The notes below the pieces were generated by a model, which worked only from the letters and a program-made list of their open reading frames with translations, searched no databases and was not told where the DNA came from. A DNA stretch of 64,000 bases from Oceanirhabdus sp. W0125-5 (GTDB lineage: Bacteria; Bacillota; Clostridia; Clostridiales; Clostridiaceae), in the NCBI RefSeq assembly GCF_027938815.1, contig NZ_CP115913.1:2328001-2392000 (forward strand), read 5' to 3'. Made by a program: the position numbers and the translations under genes. Below are positions 8,016 to 16,565 of the stretch, piece by piece. The stretch's first letter is position 1; every line of letters begins with the position of its first letter.

Positions 8016-8882
8016 TTACTTTGGATTAATATGAACTGTACAGTGTTTAACTATTTCAATTTGTTCTTCTATATTATTATGAACTTTTTCTGCAATGTTA
8101 TGTGCTTTAACAAAAGAGAGATTCTTGTCTGCGCTTATTTCAAGATCGATATATAGTCTATTAGAATGGATTCTCGTTTTTAAGCTATCAATTGAAAGAA
8201 CTCCTTCCACTGAAAAGATAATATTTTTTATATTATTGATTGTGTTTTCATCAGTGGCTTTATCCACAAGCTGATTAGCTGCTTGAAGAAAAATATCTAT
8301 TGAAGCTTTAAGTATTATCAAACAAATAATAATTGATGCTAATGAATCACAAATTGGATAACCAATAAGTGCACCTACAATCCCAATTAGTGAGCCAATA
8401 GAGGATAAGGCATCTGTTCTGTGGTGCCACGCATCAGCTTTCAATGCAGAACTGTTAATTTTATTTGCACCTTTAAGTGTATAATGATACATCCATTCTT
8501 TAATACCAATTGAGAAAAGAGCAGCTATAATAGTAATAGAACTTGGAGTAGTGTAGTTACCAGCTAGTATGTTCTTTATAGCGGTCATTCCTATAGATAT
8601 GGCAGTTAAAAAAAGAATAAAAGCTAAAATTTTAGTTAAAATTGGTTCAAACTTTTCATGACCATAAGGGTGATCACTATCTTCTGGTTTTTGTGAGAGC
8701 TTCAAACCAACTAACACACAGAAGGTACTTATAACATCAGAAAAAGAATGAATTCCGTCAGATATTAATGCGGAACTTCGTCCTAAAAAACCTATAAATA
8801 ATTTTATAACTGCTAAAATTACATTCCAAATAATAGTTACTCTTGAAATCCTATTTGCTATTGTGATTGTATTTTTCTGCAT
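8016..8882 (-). CDS. cation diffusion facilitator (CDF) metal exporter
   Basis: A 288-residue inner-membrane protein exporting a divalent metal (Zn, Fe, Mn, Co or similar) in exchange for protons. The metal-site motifs are seen as SDGIHSFSD in the second helix and HHRTD in the fifth, followed by the cytoplasmic C-terminal domain with HINPK at the end. Length is typical. The ribosome site is AAAGGAG before the ATG at 8882. Two copies of a palindromic site lie upstream and may be operators. The metal cannot be read reliably from these motifs. Confidence 0.88.
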   Translation of the reverse strand: MQKNTITIANRISRVTIIWNVILAVIKLFIGFLGRSSALISDGIHSFSDVISTFCVLVGLKLSQKPEDSDHPYGHEKFEPILTKILAFILFLTAISIGMTAIKNILAGNYTTPSSITIIAALFSIGIKEWMYHYTLKGANKINSSALKADAWHHRTDALSSIGSLIGIVGALIGYPICDSLASIIICLIILKASIDIFLQAANQLVDKATDENTINNIKNIIFSVEGVLSIDSLKTRIHSNRLYIDLEISADKNLSFVKAHNIAEKVHNNIEEQIEIVKHCTVHINPK

Positions 8883-8933
8883 ATAAACTCCTTTTAAAAT
8901 TAATCAATATAATATTATGTAAATATGTTTTTA

Positions 8934-8947
8934 TTCTCAATTGAGAT
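8934..8947. promoter_or_regulatory. palindromic operator candidate upstream of CDF gene
   Basis: TTCTCAATTGAGAT contains a perfect 12-bp palindrome about 50 bases upstream of the CDF start. A near copy occurs at 9054-9067. The position and symmetry suggest a dimeric repressor site; the regulator is unknown. Confidence 0.35.
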
Positions 8948-9053
8948 GGAAGTGAAGATATTAATTGAAAATAAAATTGTGCGTTTTTTCTAAATATATA
9001 TCTATTATAAACGTATTATGGAGTTAATGCAATAATTAAATTGGAAATATTTG

Positions 9054-9067
9054 TTCTCAAATGAGAA
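9054..9067. promoter_or_regulatory. second copy of the palindromic operator candidate
   Basis: TTCTCAAATGAGAA shares the core TCTCAA(A/T)TGAGA with the site at 8934-8947, 120 bases away in the same intergenic region. Two copies in one short spacer make chance less likely, though the window is AT-rich. Confidence 0.3.
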
Positions 9068-9087
9068 TGAGTTGTATTCCCTTAACA

Positions 9088-9648
9088 TTAAGCTAAGGAT
9101 GTTGGAAAATCATAAATTTTATTGTAAAATTCTATAATTTCTGAATCATTTAAATAAATAATTTTAAAGTCTGATGGAACTGTATTTAAAAAAGTTTTGC
9201 ATTCTTTTGAAAATGCATGGTTACAAACTAATATACCTACAGAACATTTTTTATAAAGCATTTCTCCTAAAAATTCACGGCATTTTTTTAAAGTAATATG
9301 TGAATCATCCTGTGTTCTGATTATTTTAATGAAAATTGGCAAATTATTTTTAGTTGTAACAATTGAGTTTTTAATATTTACTTGAAGGTTATTTGTATAT
9401 GTAAAATCCTTTGAATCAATGTAATTTTCCTTAATAAGAAACTTATATATCCAAAGATAATATTCTTTTTCAGTTAATGATTTAATATCTTCAGATGAAA
9501 TATTATTTTTTTTGTGAAGTGTTAGTGTTTTATTAATTTTTGAATACTTAGAAATACATTTAAATAAATTAATAATTGTTCCTATAATGCATAGAGTAAA
9601 TACTAGGAATGTGACATATTGTACAATTTTTAAAAAAAATATCTCCAT
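9088..9648 (-). CDS. membrane-anchored protein with Mrr-like fold pattern
   Basis: A 186-residue protein with one N-terminal membrane helix (about residues 8-30) and a cytoplasmic domain. The order EKEYYLWIYKFLIKE, then PIFIKIIR, then the helix REFLGEMLYKKC and strand VGILVCNHAFSKE, then IIYLNDSEIIEFY resembles Mrr-type restriction endonuclease folds. The catalytic D...(E/Q)xK set is not intact, so it may be a non-catalytic derivative. Its ATG overlaps the upstream stop (TAATG), so it is translated with its neighbour. The family call is tentative. Confidence 0.5.
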   Translation of the reverse strand: MEIFFLKIVQYVTFLVFTLCIIGTIINLFKCISKYSKINKTLTLHKKNNISSEDIKSLTEKEYYLWIYKFLIKENYIDSKDFTYTNNLQVNIKNSIVTTKNNLPIFIKIIRTQDDSHITLKKCREFLGEMLYKKCSVGILVCNHAFSKECKTFLNTVPSDFKIIYLNDSEIIEFYNKIYDFPTSLA

Positions 9649-10178
9649 TAGTTAATCTCCACCTTAAAAAAATTATTATTATGCCAAAACGTATTACATA
9701 TGGTTAATGAGTCATATAACTCAATACTATAATTATCAATTAATTTGATGTTGTCAATAATGTCACTACAATAATCACATATTAAAACCGAATTATAAAT
9801 TTTTCTATGAGACAATATTCCAATAATCTCGTAGAGTATATCTTCGCTTAAGGAATTTTCTTCTTCATTAAAATGAAAGCATATTACTATGAAAGGAGTA
9901 TCGTTCTTAATAGCTATATAAGAAGTAACCTCCTTCATATTTAATTGAATATTTTGGATTTCTCTAAATCCTTTGTTCATTAAAAAAAATTTACAGAAAG
10001 AATCGTAATAATTTCTACCAAGGCAAGTTAACATTCTACGTGATATAAAACCGTAATTGAAGGATTCAGTATATAATAAATTTTCCATCTGCATATTAAT
10101 CTTTGAGAGAAAAATGCAAGAAAGTTTATATACGGAATACGACGATAAAATAATTATAAATAAAAACAGTATGTTCAT
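9648..10178 (-). CDS. membrane-anchored protein, probable paralogue of its downstream neighbour
   Basis: A 176-residue protein with an N-terminal membrane helix (about residues 2-22) and a soluble domain. It follows the same pattern as the next gene: a YYDSFCKFFL helix, a strand TPFIVICFHF, a helix ILYEIIGILSHRK leading into the strand SVLICDY, and a final strand and helix. The ATG at 10178 is chosen for its GGTGGAGGTG ribosome site; a start at 10229 would add 17 residues without a site. No catalytic residues are recognised. The two form a coupled pair of unknown function. Confidence 0.5.
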   Translation of the reverse strand: MNILFLFIIILSSYSVYKLSCIFLSKINMQMENLLYTESFNYGFISRRMLTCLGRNYYDSFCKFFLMNKGFREIQNIQLNMKEVTSYIAIKNDTPFIVICFHFNEEENSLSEDILYEIIGILSHRKIYNSVLICDYCSDIIDNIKLIDNYSIELYDSLTICNTFWHNNNFFKVEIN

Positions 10179-10304
10179 AGAACACCTCCACCTTAAGTTT
10201 TCACCTGTCTTTATTTTGATTATTAACAATCTGATAAATAATAAACACGAAGATAAAAGACTTTATTAAAACAAATGTATAGTGGATAATGTAGAACTTT
10301 GAAG

Positions 10305-10513
10305 TAAATGGAAAATGGATAATGTATAATGTATAATGATTGACATTTCACTCAGTGAAATTTTAATCCTATTGTTGGGAGAAGATGGGAGTGATCGTTT
10401 TATCACAGATAAAATGAGTAAAAACTCCTTGTTCCACCGAACAATAAGATGTAGTTTCTGCGTAAGCAGAAACATCCATCATTATCCATTGTCCATTATC
10501 CATTATCAATTAT
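10305..10513. repeat. dispersed hairpin repeat, copy A (full length)
   Basis: One of six related intergenic elements. The left end is built of degenerate 7-nt units (ATGGATA/ATGTATA type), then a hairpin CATTTCACTCAGTGAAATTT, ATTGTT, a TTTATCACAGATAAA hairpin, a GTTTCTGCGTAAGCAGAAAC hairpin, and a right end of ATTATCC/ATTGTCC units complementary to the left end. It lies directly after the hydA stop, where its hairpins could end transcription. Confidence 0.8.
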
Positions 10514-10516
10514 TTT

Positions 10517-12238
10517 TTATTCCTTATCATGTGGGTAATAAAATGTATGAAGTAATTCATGAGATTTCTTGCCATTAGGTTCTATTAAGAAATCATCATA
10601 AAGCTGTAGTATTAGTGGGTTTTTATGTGAACGACGAATGGTACTATTATTATCTATTGAATATATACCATCTATTCTTTCTTTCCGAACTTCCGCGGTA
10701 GAACCAAATGGTTGCCCGCCACCGCCTATACATCCACCAGGGCAGCACATAACTTCTATAAAAGTATATGGACATTCACCAGACTGTATTTGTTCTAAAA
10801 TATATCTAGCATTTTTAAGCCCATTAACTACAGCACCTTTAAGTTCAAGAGAATCAATCATTACTGTTACTTCTTTAATTCCATCGAGTCCTCTTGCTGA
10901 AGAAATGTTTAAATCATCTAGTTCTGTTTCAGTAAGAATTTCATAAACACTCCTTAGAGCTGCTTCCATTACACCACCACTAGCACCAAAAATTGCACCA
11001 GCACCAGATGAGATTCCAAAAGGAGCATCAAAATTATCAGTTGTAAGATTATTGAAATTAATTGATAATGACTTGATTAATTTCGCAGTTTCTCTAGTTG
11101 TGAGAACAGCATCTACTTCGCGATATTCTTTATAATGCATTTCTTCTCTTTTAGCTTCATGTTTTTTAGCAGTACAAGGCATTATTGATACTGTGAATAT
11201 CTTTTCTGGGGGTATGCCCATTTTTGATGCATAGTAACTTTTTGATAATGCTCCAAACATTTGTTGAGGAGATTTACATGTTGACAAATGAGGTAATAGA
11301 TTTGGATAAAAAGCTTCGATAAAATTTATCCAACCAGGTGAACATGAAGTAAGCATAGGAAGAACACCATTGTTTTTTAGTCTATTAATTAATTCATGAC
11401 CTTCTTCAATTATAGTTAAATCTGCAGTAAAATTGGTATCAAATATTTTATCAAAACCTACTTGTTTTAACGCTGATACTAGTTTTCCTTCACAATTTAA
11501 ACCTGGAGCAAATCCGAATTCTTCTCCTATTGAAACACGGACTGCAGGTGCAATTTGTGCAATTACATGAATATCTGGATTATAAATAGCATCCATAACA
11601 TTATCAATTTCTTCTCGTTCTCTAAGAGCTCCAACTGGACAAACTGATACACATTGACCACAGAAAACACAATTTGTTTCTGCTAAACTCTTGTTATAAG
11701 CAGGTGTAATAGAATACTTTGTTGATCTATGAGCATGGCTTAAGGCTGCAACAGTTTGAACTTCTTGACACATTTCAATGCATCTATTACATTTTATACA
11801 TTTGCTTTGATCTCTAATTATTGAATGGTTAGAAAGGTCTTGAGTTGTACAATCTACTACTTCATGAAGATTTGTTTTAGAGATATTAAATATTTCACAG
11901 AGCTTTTGAAGTTCACATTTACCATTTCTACTGCATTTTAAGCAATTTTGATCATGATTAGCTAAAATTAATTGAAGTACTCCTTTTTGAGTATCTCTTA
12001 CAAGTTTTGAGTGGGTTTTAATTCTCATTCCTTCTTGAACTAAGGTAGAGCATGCTGTTAGTAACTTACCATTTTGATTTTCTACAAGACATATTCTGCA
12101 ATTTGCCTTTACTTTTTGATCTGGATGATAACATAAGGTTGGAATAGAGATTCCAATTTTTTTAGTAGCTTGTAAAATTGTGAAATTAGAGGGTACTGTA
12201 ACTTCAATATTATTTATTTCTAAAGAGCAGGTATTCAT
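10517..12238 (-). CDS. hydA: [FeFe]-hydrogenase catalytic subunit HydA
   Basis: A 573-residue iron hydrogenase that makes H2 in the cytoplasm. From the N-terminus there is a [2Fe-2S] ferredoxin domain (CYHPDQ...CRICLVE...C), a His-ligated cluster motif (HDQNCLKCSRNGKC), two [4Fe-4S] motifs (CIKCNRCIEMC, CVFCGQCVSVCPVG), then the H-cluster signatures TSCSPGW, MPCTAKKHEAKRE and EVMCCPGGCIGGGGQPF. It ends soon after the third signature and lacks the extra C-terminal [2Fe-2S] domain of Thermotoga HydA. It is last in the operon hydC-hydB-hydA, so electrons should come from NADH, possibly with ferredoxin by bifurcation. Confidence 0.95.
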   Translation of the reverse strand: MNTCSLEINNIEVTVPSNFTILQATKKIGISIPTLCYHPDQKVKANCRICLVENQNGKLLTACSTLVQEGMRIKTHSKLVRDTQKGVLQLILANHDQNCLKCSRNGKCELQKLCEIFNISKTNLHEVVDCTTQDLSNHSIIRDQSKCIKCNRCIEMCQEVQTVAALSHAHRSTKYSITPAYNKSLAETNCVFCGQCVSVCPVGALREREEIDNVMDAIYNPDIHVIAQIAPAVRVSIGEEFGFAPGLNCEGKLVSALKQVGFDKIFDTNFTADLTIIEEGHELINRLKNNGVLPMLTSCSPGWINFIEAFYPNLLPHLSTCKSPQQMFGALSKSYYASKMGIPPEKIFTVSIMPCTAKKHEAKREEMHYKEYREVDAVLTTRETAKLIKSLSINFNNLTTDNFDAPFGISSGAGAIFGASGGVMEAALRSVYEILTETELDDLNISSARGLDGIKEVTVMIDSLELKGAVVNGLKNARYILEQIQSGECPYTFIEVMCCPGGCIGGGGQPFGSTAEVRKERIDGIYSIDNNSTIRRSHKNPLILQLYDDFLIEPNGKKSHELLHTFYYPHDKE

Positions 12239-12253
12239 AATTTAATATTCCTC

Positions 12254-13501
12254 CTATTTAACCCAATTTTCCATTTCTTCTCTAAAATATCTAAAGGAAG
12301 AAATTAATGAAGTTGGTGCAGTTTTTCCTAGGCCGCAAAATGATGCATTTTTCATTACATGTGAGAAGGTCTCCATAGTTTCTAAATCAATAGAAGTTCC
12401 TTTTCCATCTTTAAAATTATTGAGGAGTTTTAAAAGTTGGCGAGTGCCTTCTCTACATGGAACACATTTACCACAACACTCATGCCAAAAGAATTCTCCT
12501 GTAGATATTAGAAAATCTAATAATGAATTAGAATCATCGACAACTAGTATTGCACCAGAACCTACGTCAGCACCGTATGTTGCTAATTCTGAGTAGCAGT
12601 ATTTCACATCTATTAATGCAGCTGGGAGTAAGGCACCTGAAGAACCTCCCAGTTGAACAAATTTTAAGTTTTTATTGTCTGAGATACCGCCACCTAATGA
12701 ATAAATTATTTCTCTTAAGGTTATTCCAAAGGGAACTTCATAAACACCAGGCTTATTTATATTACCACAAAGAGATATTAGTTTAGTTCCTTTACTATGG
12801 GATGTACCATATTTTGTGAACTCTGCAGCACCTCTTCGTAAAATTGAAGTTGCAGCTGAAAATGTTTCTACATTATTGACTAAAGTAGGAAGATTAAATA
12901 AACCGCTTTGTTTTATATATGGAGGTTTAAGTCTAGGTTGGCCGCTCCTACCCTCCATAGATTCTATAAGAGATGAATTTTCACCGCACACATATGCACC
13001 TGCACCTGAAAAAAGTTCAATATCAAAATCAAGACCACTGTTAAGAATATTATTACCTAAATAACCGTTAGCATGGCAAATGTCAATTACTGATTGGGTT
13101 TGTTTATGCAGATGTTTATATTCTTCACGGATATATATATATCCTTTGTTTGAACTGATTGCTAAAGCTGCAATTATCATTCCTTCAATAATACTGTATG
13201 GCTCGTATTGAATTAGATATCTGTCTTTAAAAGTAGCTGGTTCCCCTTCATCAGCATTACAAATAATTATTTTTTCTGAAGAAATAACCTTTGAGGCTTG
13301 ATCCCATTTTTTACCTGTAGGGTAAGCGGCACCACCACGGCCGCGGAGCCCTGAGGTTTTTAGTTCATTTATAATCCATTCTGTACCATTGAGCAAAGAT
13401 TTTTGTAGTGCCTCAAAACCACCAAGTTTTTTATATCCTTCAATATCATTGATTTCATATTTACCAAAATTAATTTTAAAGAAATCTACTTTATCAATCA
13501 T
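12254..13501 (-). CDS. hydB: NADH-binding hydrogenase subunit HydB (NuoF-like)
   Basis: A 415-residue NuoF/HoxF-type flavoprotein that oxidises or reduces NAD(H) with FMN. Motifs include GLRGRGGAAYPTGKKW, NADEGEPATFKDR, GAGAYVCGENSSLIES and the [4Fe-4S] ligands CGKCVPCREG plus the later C in SFCGLGKT. It lacks both the N-terminal thioredoxin-like [2Fe-2S] domain and the C-terminal ferredoxin domain of Thermotoga HydB, so it is a short form. The start overlaps the hydC stop (ATGA), showing coupled translation. Confidence 0.93.
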   Translation of the reverse strand: MIDKVDFFKINFGKYEINDIEGYKKLGGFEALQKSLLNGTEWIINELKTSGLRGRGGAAYPTGKKWDQASKVISSEKIIICNADEGEPATFKDRYLIQYEPYSIIEGMIIAALAISSNKGYIYIREEYKHLHKQTQSVIDICHANGYLGNNILNSGLDFDIELFSGAGAYVCGENSSLIESMEGRSGQPRLKPPYIKQSGLFNLPTLVNNVETFSAATSILRRGAAEFTKYGTSHSKGTKLISLCGNINKPGVYEVPFGITLREIIYSLGGGISDNKNLKFVQLGGSSGALLPAALIDVKYCYSELATYGADVGSGAILVVDDSNSLLDFLISTGEFFWHECCGKCVPCREGTRQLLKLLNNFKDGKGTSIDLETMETFSHVMKNASFCGLGKTAPTSLISSFRYFREEMENWVK

Positions 13502-13992
13502 TGAAATTTCCTCCTATAGGAATTAATTATATCTTTAATTTTATCTTTGGTAAGATTACCATGAACCTCATTATTTATACGTATTGCAGGAGAAATATCG
13601 CATGCCCCAAAGCAAGAAGAGTATTGAAGGGTAAAAAGTCCATCTTCAGTAGTTTCACCTACTGATATTCCTAATTCATTTTGAAGTGGTTCAAGGATGG
13701 TCTCGAATTTTTTTACAGTGCATACAGGGCTTTTACATACTTGGATAATTATCTTTCCTTTAGGTTCAGTTGAAAGTGCCTCGAAAAAGGTAATAACTTC
13801 ATATGTTTTACTTAAAGGTACAGAAATTTTTTTGCTTATATATTTTGTTATAACTTCAGGAATGAAGTTTCCAGGAATGATTTCTTGTACTTGTAGAAGA
13901 ATGGAAAGTAATTTTAATTCAGAGTAATCATTTTCTTCAAGAATTGAATCAATTTTTAGCATCAGTTCTTCATTAAATATAAAATCGCTCAT
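13498..13992 (-). CDS. hydC: hydrogenase subunit HydC (NuoE-like, thioredoxin-fold [2Fe-2S])
   Basis: A 164-residue NuoE-type subunit. The four cluster ligands appear as CKSPVC and CFGAC, in the usual spacing of the thioredoxin-like [2Fe-2S] domain, after an N-terminal helical region. It passes electrons between the flavin subunit and HydA. It is first in the operon, with ribosome site AAGGAGATG, and is divergent from the PTS gene, so the hydrogenase promoter must lie in 13993-14144. Confidence 0.93.
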   Translation of the reverse strand: MSDFIFNEELMLKIDSILEENDYSELKLLSILLQVQEIIPGNFIPEVITKYISKKISVPLSKTYEVITFFEALSTEPKGKIIIQVCKSPVCTVKKFETILEPLQNELGISVGETTEDGLFTLQYSSCFGACDISPAIRINNEVHGNLTKDKIKDIINSYRRKFQ

Positions 13993-14144
13993 ACATACAT
14001 CTCCTTATAGGACAGATTCTTTATTTAAATAATATGTCTTAAAGTATAAGGATTATGCAAAATCATAACTGGTATAACTAATTTTTTTCATAAAGTGAGG
14101 GAATAATAGTTTTATAAAAATACGGAAGATAAGGAGATGAATAA

Positions 14145-16136
14145 ATGTTTAAAAAAGCTTTTGGAGTATTACAACAAGTTGGTAAAGCTTTAATGCTACC
14201 TGTTGCGATTCTTCCAGCAGCTGGTCTATTACTGGGACTTGGTCATGCAAATGTATTAGGAATACCATTAATGGAACAGGCTGGGGGAATAATATTCGGT
14301 AATTTACCATTACTCTTTGCTATAGGTGTTGCTATTGGATTGGCAGATGGAGATGGAGTTGCTGCTCTTGCGGCTACAGTTGGTTTCTTAATAATGAATG
14401 TAACTATTGGAATTATAGCAAAAATTCCTACTGATCCAGCAGCTATAAGTGCAGATCCAAGTTATGCACAGGTACTTGGAATACCTACATTACAGACGGG
14501 AGTTTTCGGTGGAATAATTATGGGTATTGTTGCAGCTATGTTATATAAAAAGTTTTATACCATTGAGTTACCACCATTTTTAGGATTCTTTGCAGGAAAA
14601 AGATTTGTTCCTATAATAACTGCTGCATCAGCTATTTTACTTGGATTAATATTAGTATTTGTATGGCCAACAATACAGATAGGATTAGATAAACTTGCAG
14701 AGTTTGTATTAACTACGAGCAAAGGGGTATCTGCTTTTATCTTCGGAATTATTGAAAGAGCATTAATACCTTTTGGATTACATCATATTTTCTATTCACC
14801 TTTCTGGTTTGAATTTGGTACTTACATAACAGAAGCAGGTGAAGTAGTTAAAGGTGATGTAGCTAGATTCTTTGCTGGAGACCCTACAGCAGGTACTTTC
14901 ATGACAGGAAAATTCCCTTTTATGATGTTTGGATTACCTGCTGCAGCAGTAGCTATGTATCAAGAGGCCAGACCTGAGAAAAAGAAAATTGTAGGTGGAA
15001 TATTTGCTTCTGCAGCATTAACATCTTTTTTAACAGGGATAACTGAGCCTATTGAATTTACTTTCTTATTTGTAGCACCATTGCTATATGGAATACACTG
15101 TGTTTTCGCTGGTATATCATTTATGCTTATGGATATTTTGGGTGTTAAAGCTGGAATGACTTTTTCAGGTGGATTTATAGATTATCTTTTATACTGGAAT
15201 TTATCAACTAAATCCTGGTTAATAATACCTATTGGCTTATGCTTTGCAGTAATTTACTACTTCGGATTTAGATTTTTTATTAGAAAATTTGATGTTAAAA
15301 CTCCTGGAAGAGAAGAAGAAGATGAATTACTAGACACTGATAAAAAGGTTGAAAAAAGTGATTTGCCTATGCAGATTATAAAAGCTTTAGGTGGAGAAAA
15401 GAATATTGATAAACTAGATGCATGCATAACACGGTTAAGGATAACTGTAAATGACATCGAAAATGTTGATAAAAGTGTATTAAAAAACCTTGGGGCAGCA
15501 GGAGTATTGGAAGTTGGTAATAATATTCAAGCAATTTTTGGACCTAAATCAGATATTATTAAAACCCAAATGAAAAAGATAATGGAAAGAAAAATACCTC
15601 AAGGAGAAGAAGTAGAAATAGATAAAATGGATATTGAAGAAACTACAAAAAAGACAGATAAAAAATCAGTAACTTCAATTGAAATTGTTGCTCCTATAGA
15701 TGGAGAATTACTTGAACTGGAGGATGTACCAGATAAAGTATTTTCAGAAAAAATGATGGGAGATGGGTTTGCAATATTACCTGAAAATGGTGAAGTTGTA
15801 TCTCCTATTGATGGAACAGTTGCTATGGTATTTGGAACAAAACATGCTGTAGGCTTAAAAGCAGAAAATGGACTTGAGTTTTTGGTACACTTTGGAATAG
15901 ATACAGTAAAATTAGAAGGAAAAGGTTTTGAAACATATGTTAAGCAAGGTGAAGCTATTAAAAAAGGGCAGCCGTTAATGAGTGTTGACCTACATGAAAT
16001 TAAGAATTTGGTACCATCAATAGTGACACCTATTGTTATAACAAATTTACCTAAAGAAAAAGAAGTTATAGTTCATCAAGGTAAAAATGTAAAAAGAGGA
16101 GAAGGGAATATTATTACAATTAGCGATAAACATTAG
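14145..16136 (+). CDS. ptsG: PTS glucose-type transporter EIICBA
   Basis: A 663-residue sugar transporter that imports and phosphorylates a hexose. The N-terminal EIIC membrane domain (about 1-385) has GLHHIFYSPFWFE and the GITEPIEFTF motif. The EIIB domain follows with the phospho-Cys in DKLDACITRLR (Cys427), then EIIA with the phospho-His in LVHFGIDTVKL (His582). The FYSPFWFE segment and C-B-A order resemble glucose PtsG of Gram-positives more than NagE, but N-acetylglucosamine cannot be excluded. An AT-rich spacer separates it from the divergent hydrogenase operon; I saw no clear antiterminator site in it. Confidence 0.88.
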   Translation: MFKKAFGVLQQVGKALMLPVAILPAAGLLLGLGHANVLGIPLMEQAGGIIFGNLPLLFAIGVAIGLADGDGVAALAATVGFLIMNVTIGIIAKIPTDPAAISADPSYAQVLGIPTLQTGVFGGIIMGIVAAMLYKKFYTIELPPFLGFFAGKRFVPIITAASAILLGLILVFVWPTIQIGLDKLAEFVLTTSKGVSAFIFGIIERALIPFGLHHIFYSPFWFEFGTYITEAGEVVKGDVARFFAGDPTAGTFMTGKFPFMMFGLPAAAVAMYQEARPEKKKIVGGIFASAALTSFLTGITEPIEFTFLFVAPLLYGIHCVFAGISFMLMDILGVKAGMTFSGGFIDYLLYWNLSTKSWLIIPIGLCFAVIYYFGFRFFIRKFDVKTPGREEEDELLDTDKKVEKSDLPMQIIKALGGEKNIDKLDACITRLRITVNDIENVDKSVLKNLGAAGVLEVGNNIQAIFGPKSDIIKTQMKKIMERKIPQGEEVEIDKMDIEETTKKTDKKSVTSIEIVAPIDGELLELEDVPDKVFSEKMMGDGFAILPENGEVVSPIDGTVAMVFGTKHAVGLKAENGLEFLVHFGIDTVKLEGKGFETYVKQGEAIKKGQPLMSVDLHEIKNLVPSIVTPIVITNLPKEKEVIVHQGKNVKRGEGNIITISDKH

Positions 16137-16151
16137 AGTAAATAAAAAAAC

Positions 16152-16180
16152 TTGTAATAAATTTCTATTTATAATATAAT
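16152..16180 (+). promoter_or_regulatory. sigma-A-type promoter upstream of a leader peptide
   Basis: TTGTAA (16152-16157) and TATAAT (16175-16180) are separated by 17 bases. It precedes a short ORF with a strong ribosome site and a terminator hairpin. Confidence 0.55.
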
Positions 16181-16224
16181 ATAACTGTAATAGTTATTTA
16201 GAGAAAAGAAAGGAGACTAATAAA

Positions 16225-16302
16225 ATGACTACAAGTAAATTAACAATATTAACAAATTTGAATAATTATTGGTCTGCTGTCTTGAGTTCAATGAATAACT
16301 AA
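16225..16302 (+). CDS. 25-residue putative leader peptide
   Basis: A short ORF with a strong AAAGGAGA ribosome site at 16208-16215, a good promoter upstream and a terminator 46 bases after its stop. The peptide (MTTSKLTILTNLNNYWSAVL, then SSMNN) has no known relative that I recall. Peptide, terminator and then a downstream gene is the layout of attenuation leaders. It could instead be a small functional peptide. Confidence 0.45.
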   Translation: MTTSKLTILTNLNNYWSAVLSSMNN

Positions 16303-16348
16303 ACATTATTTGTAATAGTTTATAGTTAAAAGATTATAATGTTAATTG

Positions 16349-16372
16349 AGCCGCCAGCTGTGCGGCTTTTTT
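16349..16372 (+). terminator. terminator/attenuator after the leader peptide
   Basis: AGCCGC pairs with GCGGCT around a CAGCTGT loop and is followed by six T residues. It is GC-rich against the AT-rich background and lies between a promoter and the downstream acetyltransferase gene. Confidence 0.8.
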
Positions 16373-16432
16373 GAATTTAAAGGTTGCATATTATTATGTG
16401 ACCTTTATTTATTTTGAAAGGAGTCTTATAAG

Positions 16433-16504
16433 ATGAAAATGCTGAAAATTTCAAAAACTTCAATTTGTAGAATAAAAGATTCAAAGCTTCTTTTTTTCGT
16501 CTGA
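16433..16504 (+). CDS. possible 23-residue ORF
   Basis: An ATG with a well-placed AAAGGAG ribosome site (16417-16423) opens 23 codons of a basic, then hydrophobic peptide (MKMLKISKTSICRIKDSKLL, then FFV). It lies between the attenuator-like terminator and the long acetyltransferase gene. It may be a second leader ORF or a remnant. Confidence 0.3.
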   Translation: MKMLKISKTSICRIKDSKLLFFV

Positions 16505-16565
16505 AATGTAGGGAAGAGTTTTATAAAATATGGTAGTTTTAAAAATGGGGAGGATGAAGAAATTT

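Noticed and set aside
10305-10513. Short regularly repeating units that could suggest a CRISPR array
   Set aside because: The units are 7 nt, degenerate and directly joined without unique spacers; they form the ends of a hairpin repeat, and no cas genes are present.
12550-13064. Open frames on the plus strand opposite hydB
   Set aside because: They are antisense to a strongly supported gene, lack ribosome sites and have no family-like motifs.
13993-14144. LicT/GlcT-type RAT antiterminator site before ptsG, or a Rex operator before hydC
   Set aside because: There is a weak TTATG/CATAA hairpin followed by a T-run, but it does not match the RAT consensus I know, and no TTGTTAA-N4-TTAACAA-like Rex site was found.
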